Positions 19,977 to 20,496 of a stretch of DNA of 20,496 bases are shown piece after piece. The stretch covers positions 1 through 20,496 of the forward strand of contig SWDT01000277.1 of NCBI GenBank assembly GCA_009193035.1, in the 5' to 3' direction. The position numbers were made by a program, and so were the translations under genes. Source of the DNA: Halicephalobus mephisto (lineage: Eukaryota; Nematoda; Chromadorea; Rhabditida; Panagrolaimidae). The notes below the pieces were generated by a model. That model ran no database searches. It was not told where the DNA came from and saw only the letters and a program-made list of their open reading frames with translations. Numbering within the stretch: the first letter of the stretch is position 1; each line of letters opens with the position of its first letter.

Positions 19977-20490
19977 TTAATTTTTGGAAATGGGTTGTGA
20001 ATTTTTGATGATAGACTCGGCACAGGAGAAAGCATCAGGTGGGAGTTGAGCTCGCTGGGCTGGAGTGAGAATGCCGAAAAGTTCGATGATTGCCACTCGT
20101 AGTTTCTCTTCGAAAATTGCTTCCTAAACCAGAGGAGTAAGTATCTCAAGGTCAGCGTTGTGCTAGTAAACTTACAGCGTCGAGGTTTTCCTTGTAATCG
20201 CCGTCGACGGAGAATGTTCTCTCTAGTTTCTTACCGCTCAATGACTGGGGCTTCTGTCGACTTTGGTGTTCTCGTCTGAAACGTATCGACTGACTGTAAG
20301 GCACAGATCCAAATGAGACTAGCTTCTTCGGCTTTATCTTCCCAGCCGATTCTGTTGAGGAAGGGCTGGAACTCGGTAAGCCAGCTGAAGGTTCGTTCTG
20401 AGCAGAAGAGTGTTGAGAATGAGAAGTGGAATTTCCGCCGAAGTTGATCTCCAGCTTATTCACTCCATTAAACTTCTCGGTCTGGCACAT
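19977..20490 (-). CDS. gene C, right copy: basic low-complexity protein (5' end possibly outside the window)
   Basis: Exon 1 is 20490-20176 (105 codons from the ATG at 20490) and exon 2 is 20123-19977, with a 52-nt intron; at least 153 residues. The basic region and C-terminal exon are almost identical to the left copy (Leu for Pro and Phe for Leu in the SGKK-ERT segment). The first ~45 residues are diverged and shorter, keeping only a Ser/Gln-rich flavour. The ATG is six bases from the window edge, so an upstream start or exon cannot be excluded. It converges on gene B. Confidence 0.65.
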
Positions 20491-20496
20491 GAGAGA

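Larger units (their letters stand above)
18427..20440. repeat. inverted duplication, right arm, block 1 (genes B and C)
   Basis: Inverted counterpart of 9370-11045. It is longer because the interval between B and C is 720 bp here against 355 bp on the left; roughly 19350-19940 does not match the other arm. Confidence 0.9.

Noticed and set aside
9370..20440. Bdelloid rotifer origin, suggested by the gene palindrome
   Set aside because: Palindromes occur in rotifers, but the transporter resembles nematode MRPs as I recall them; kept only as an untested alternative.

Overview
The window is nuclear DNA from a small animal, most likely a nematode. Protein genes are interrupted by very short spliceosomal introns (43-57 nt where supported), AATAAA signals lie just 3' of genes, intergenic DNA is AT-rich, and the ABC transporter resembles the nematode MRP/ABCC family as I recall it. 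No search was run, so the taxon is an inference. There is no sign of prokaryotic organisation.

Layout. (1) Bases 1-1080 are less AT-rich. They hold the possible 3' end of an unidentified gene, two tandem ~210-bp direct repeats that each contain a tRNA-like sequence on the minus strand, and a possible small two-exon gene. (2) Bases 2102-7186 hold one MRP/ABCC-type multidrug-resistance ABC transporter in eight exons. Exons 1-5 (TMD0, first membrane domain, NBD1) are intact. Exons 6-8 (second membrane domain, NBD2) carry about a dozen small indels, so the gene cannot be read full length as given. (3) Bases 7187-9246 are AT-rich with no convincing gene. (4) Bases ~9.25-20.5 kb form a large inverted duplication centred near 14.8 kb. 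Each arm carries the same three two-exon genes in mirror order: gene C (basic, low-complexity protein with a conserved C-terminal exon), gene B (Tyr/Ser-rich protein with a Cys cluster and basic C-terminal half) and a Rab8/Rab10-like GTPase. The two Rab genes are innermost and point toward the centre, and B and C converge within each arm.

The arms are patchy. Gene bodies and short flanks are homologous, some tracts are identical (150 bp in the Rab gene), and the B-Rab spacers and the ~2.85-kb centre are not alignable by eye. This suggests an old inverted duplication partly homogenised by gene conversion. A ~53-bp segment upstream of the Rab start is flipped between the arms. Both Rab-like proteins have an altered G3 motif and no C-terminal prenylation cysteines. 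The last exons of B and C also resemble each other, which suggests a shared small domain I do not recognise. How B, C and the Rab-like proteins work together cannot be read from the sequence; only their joint duplication is visible.
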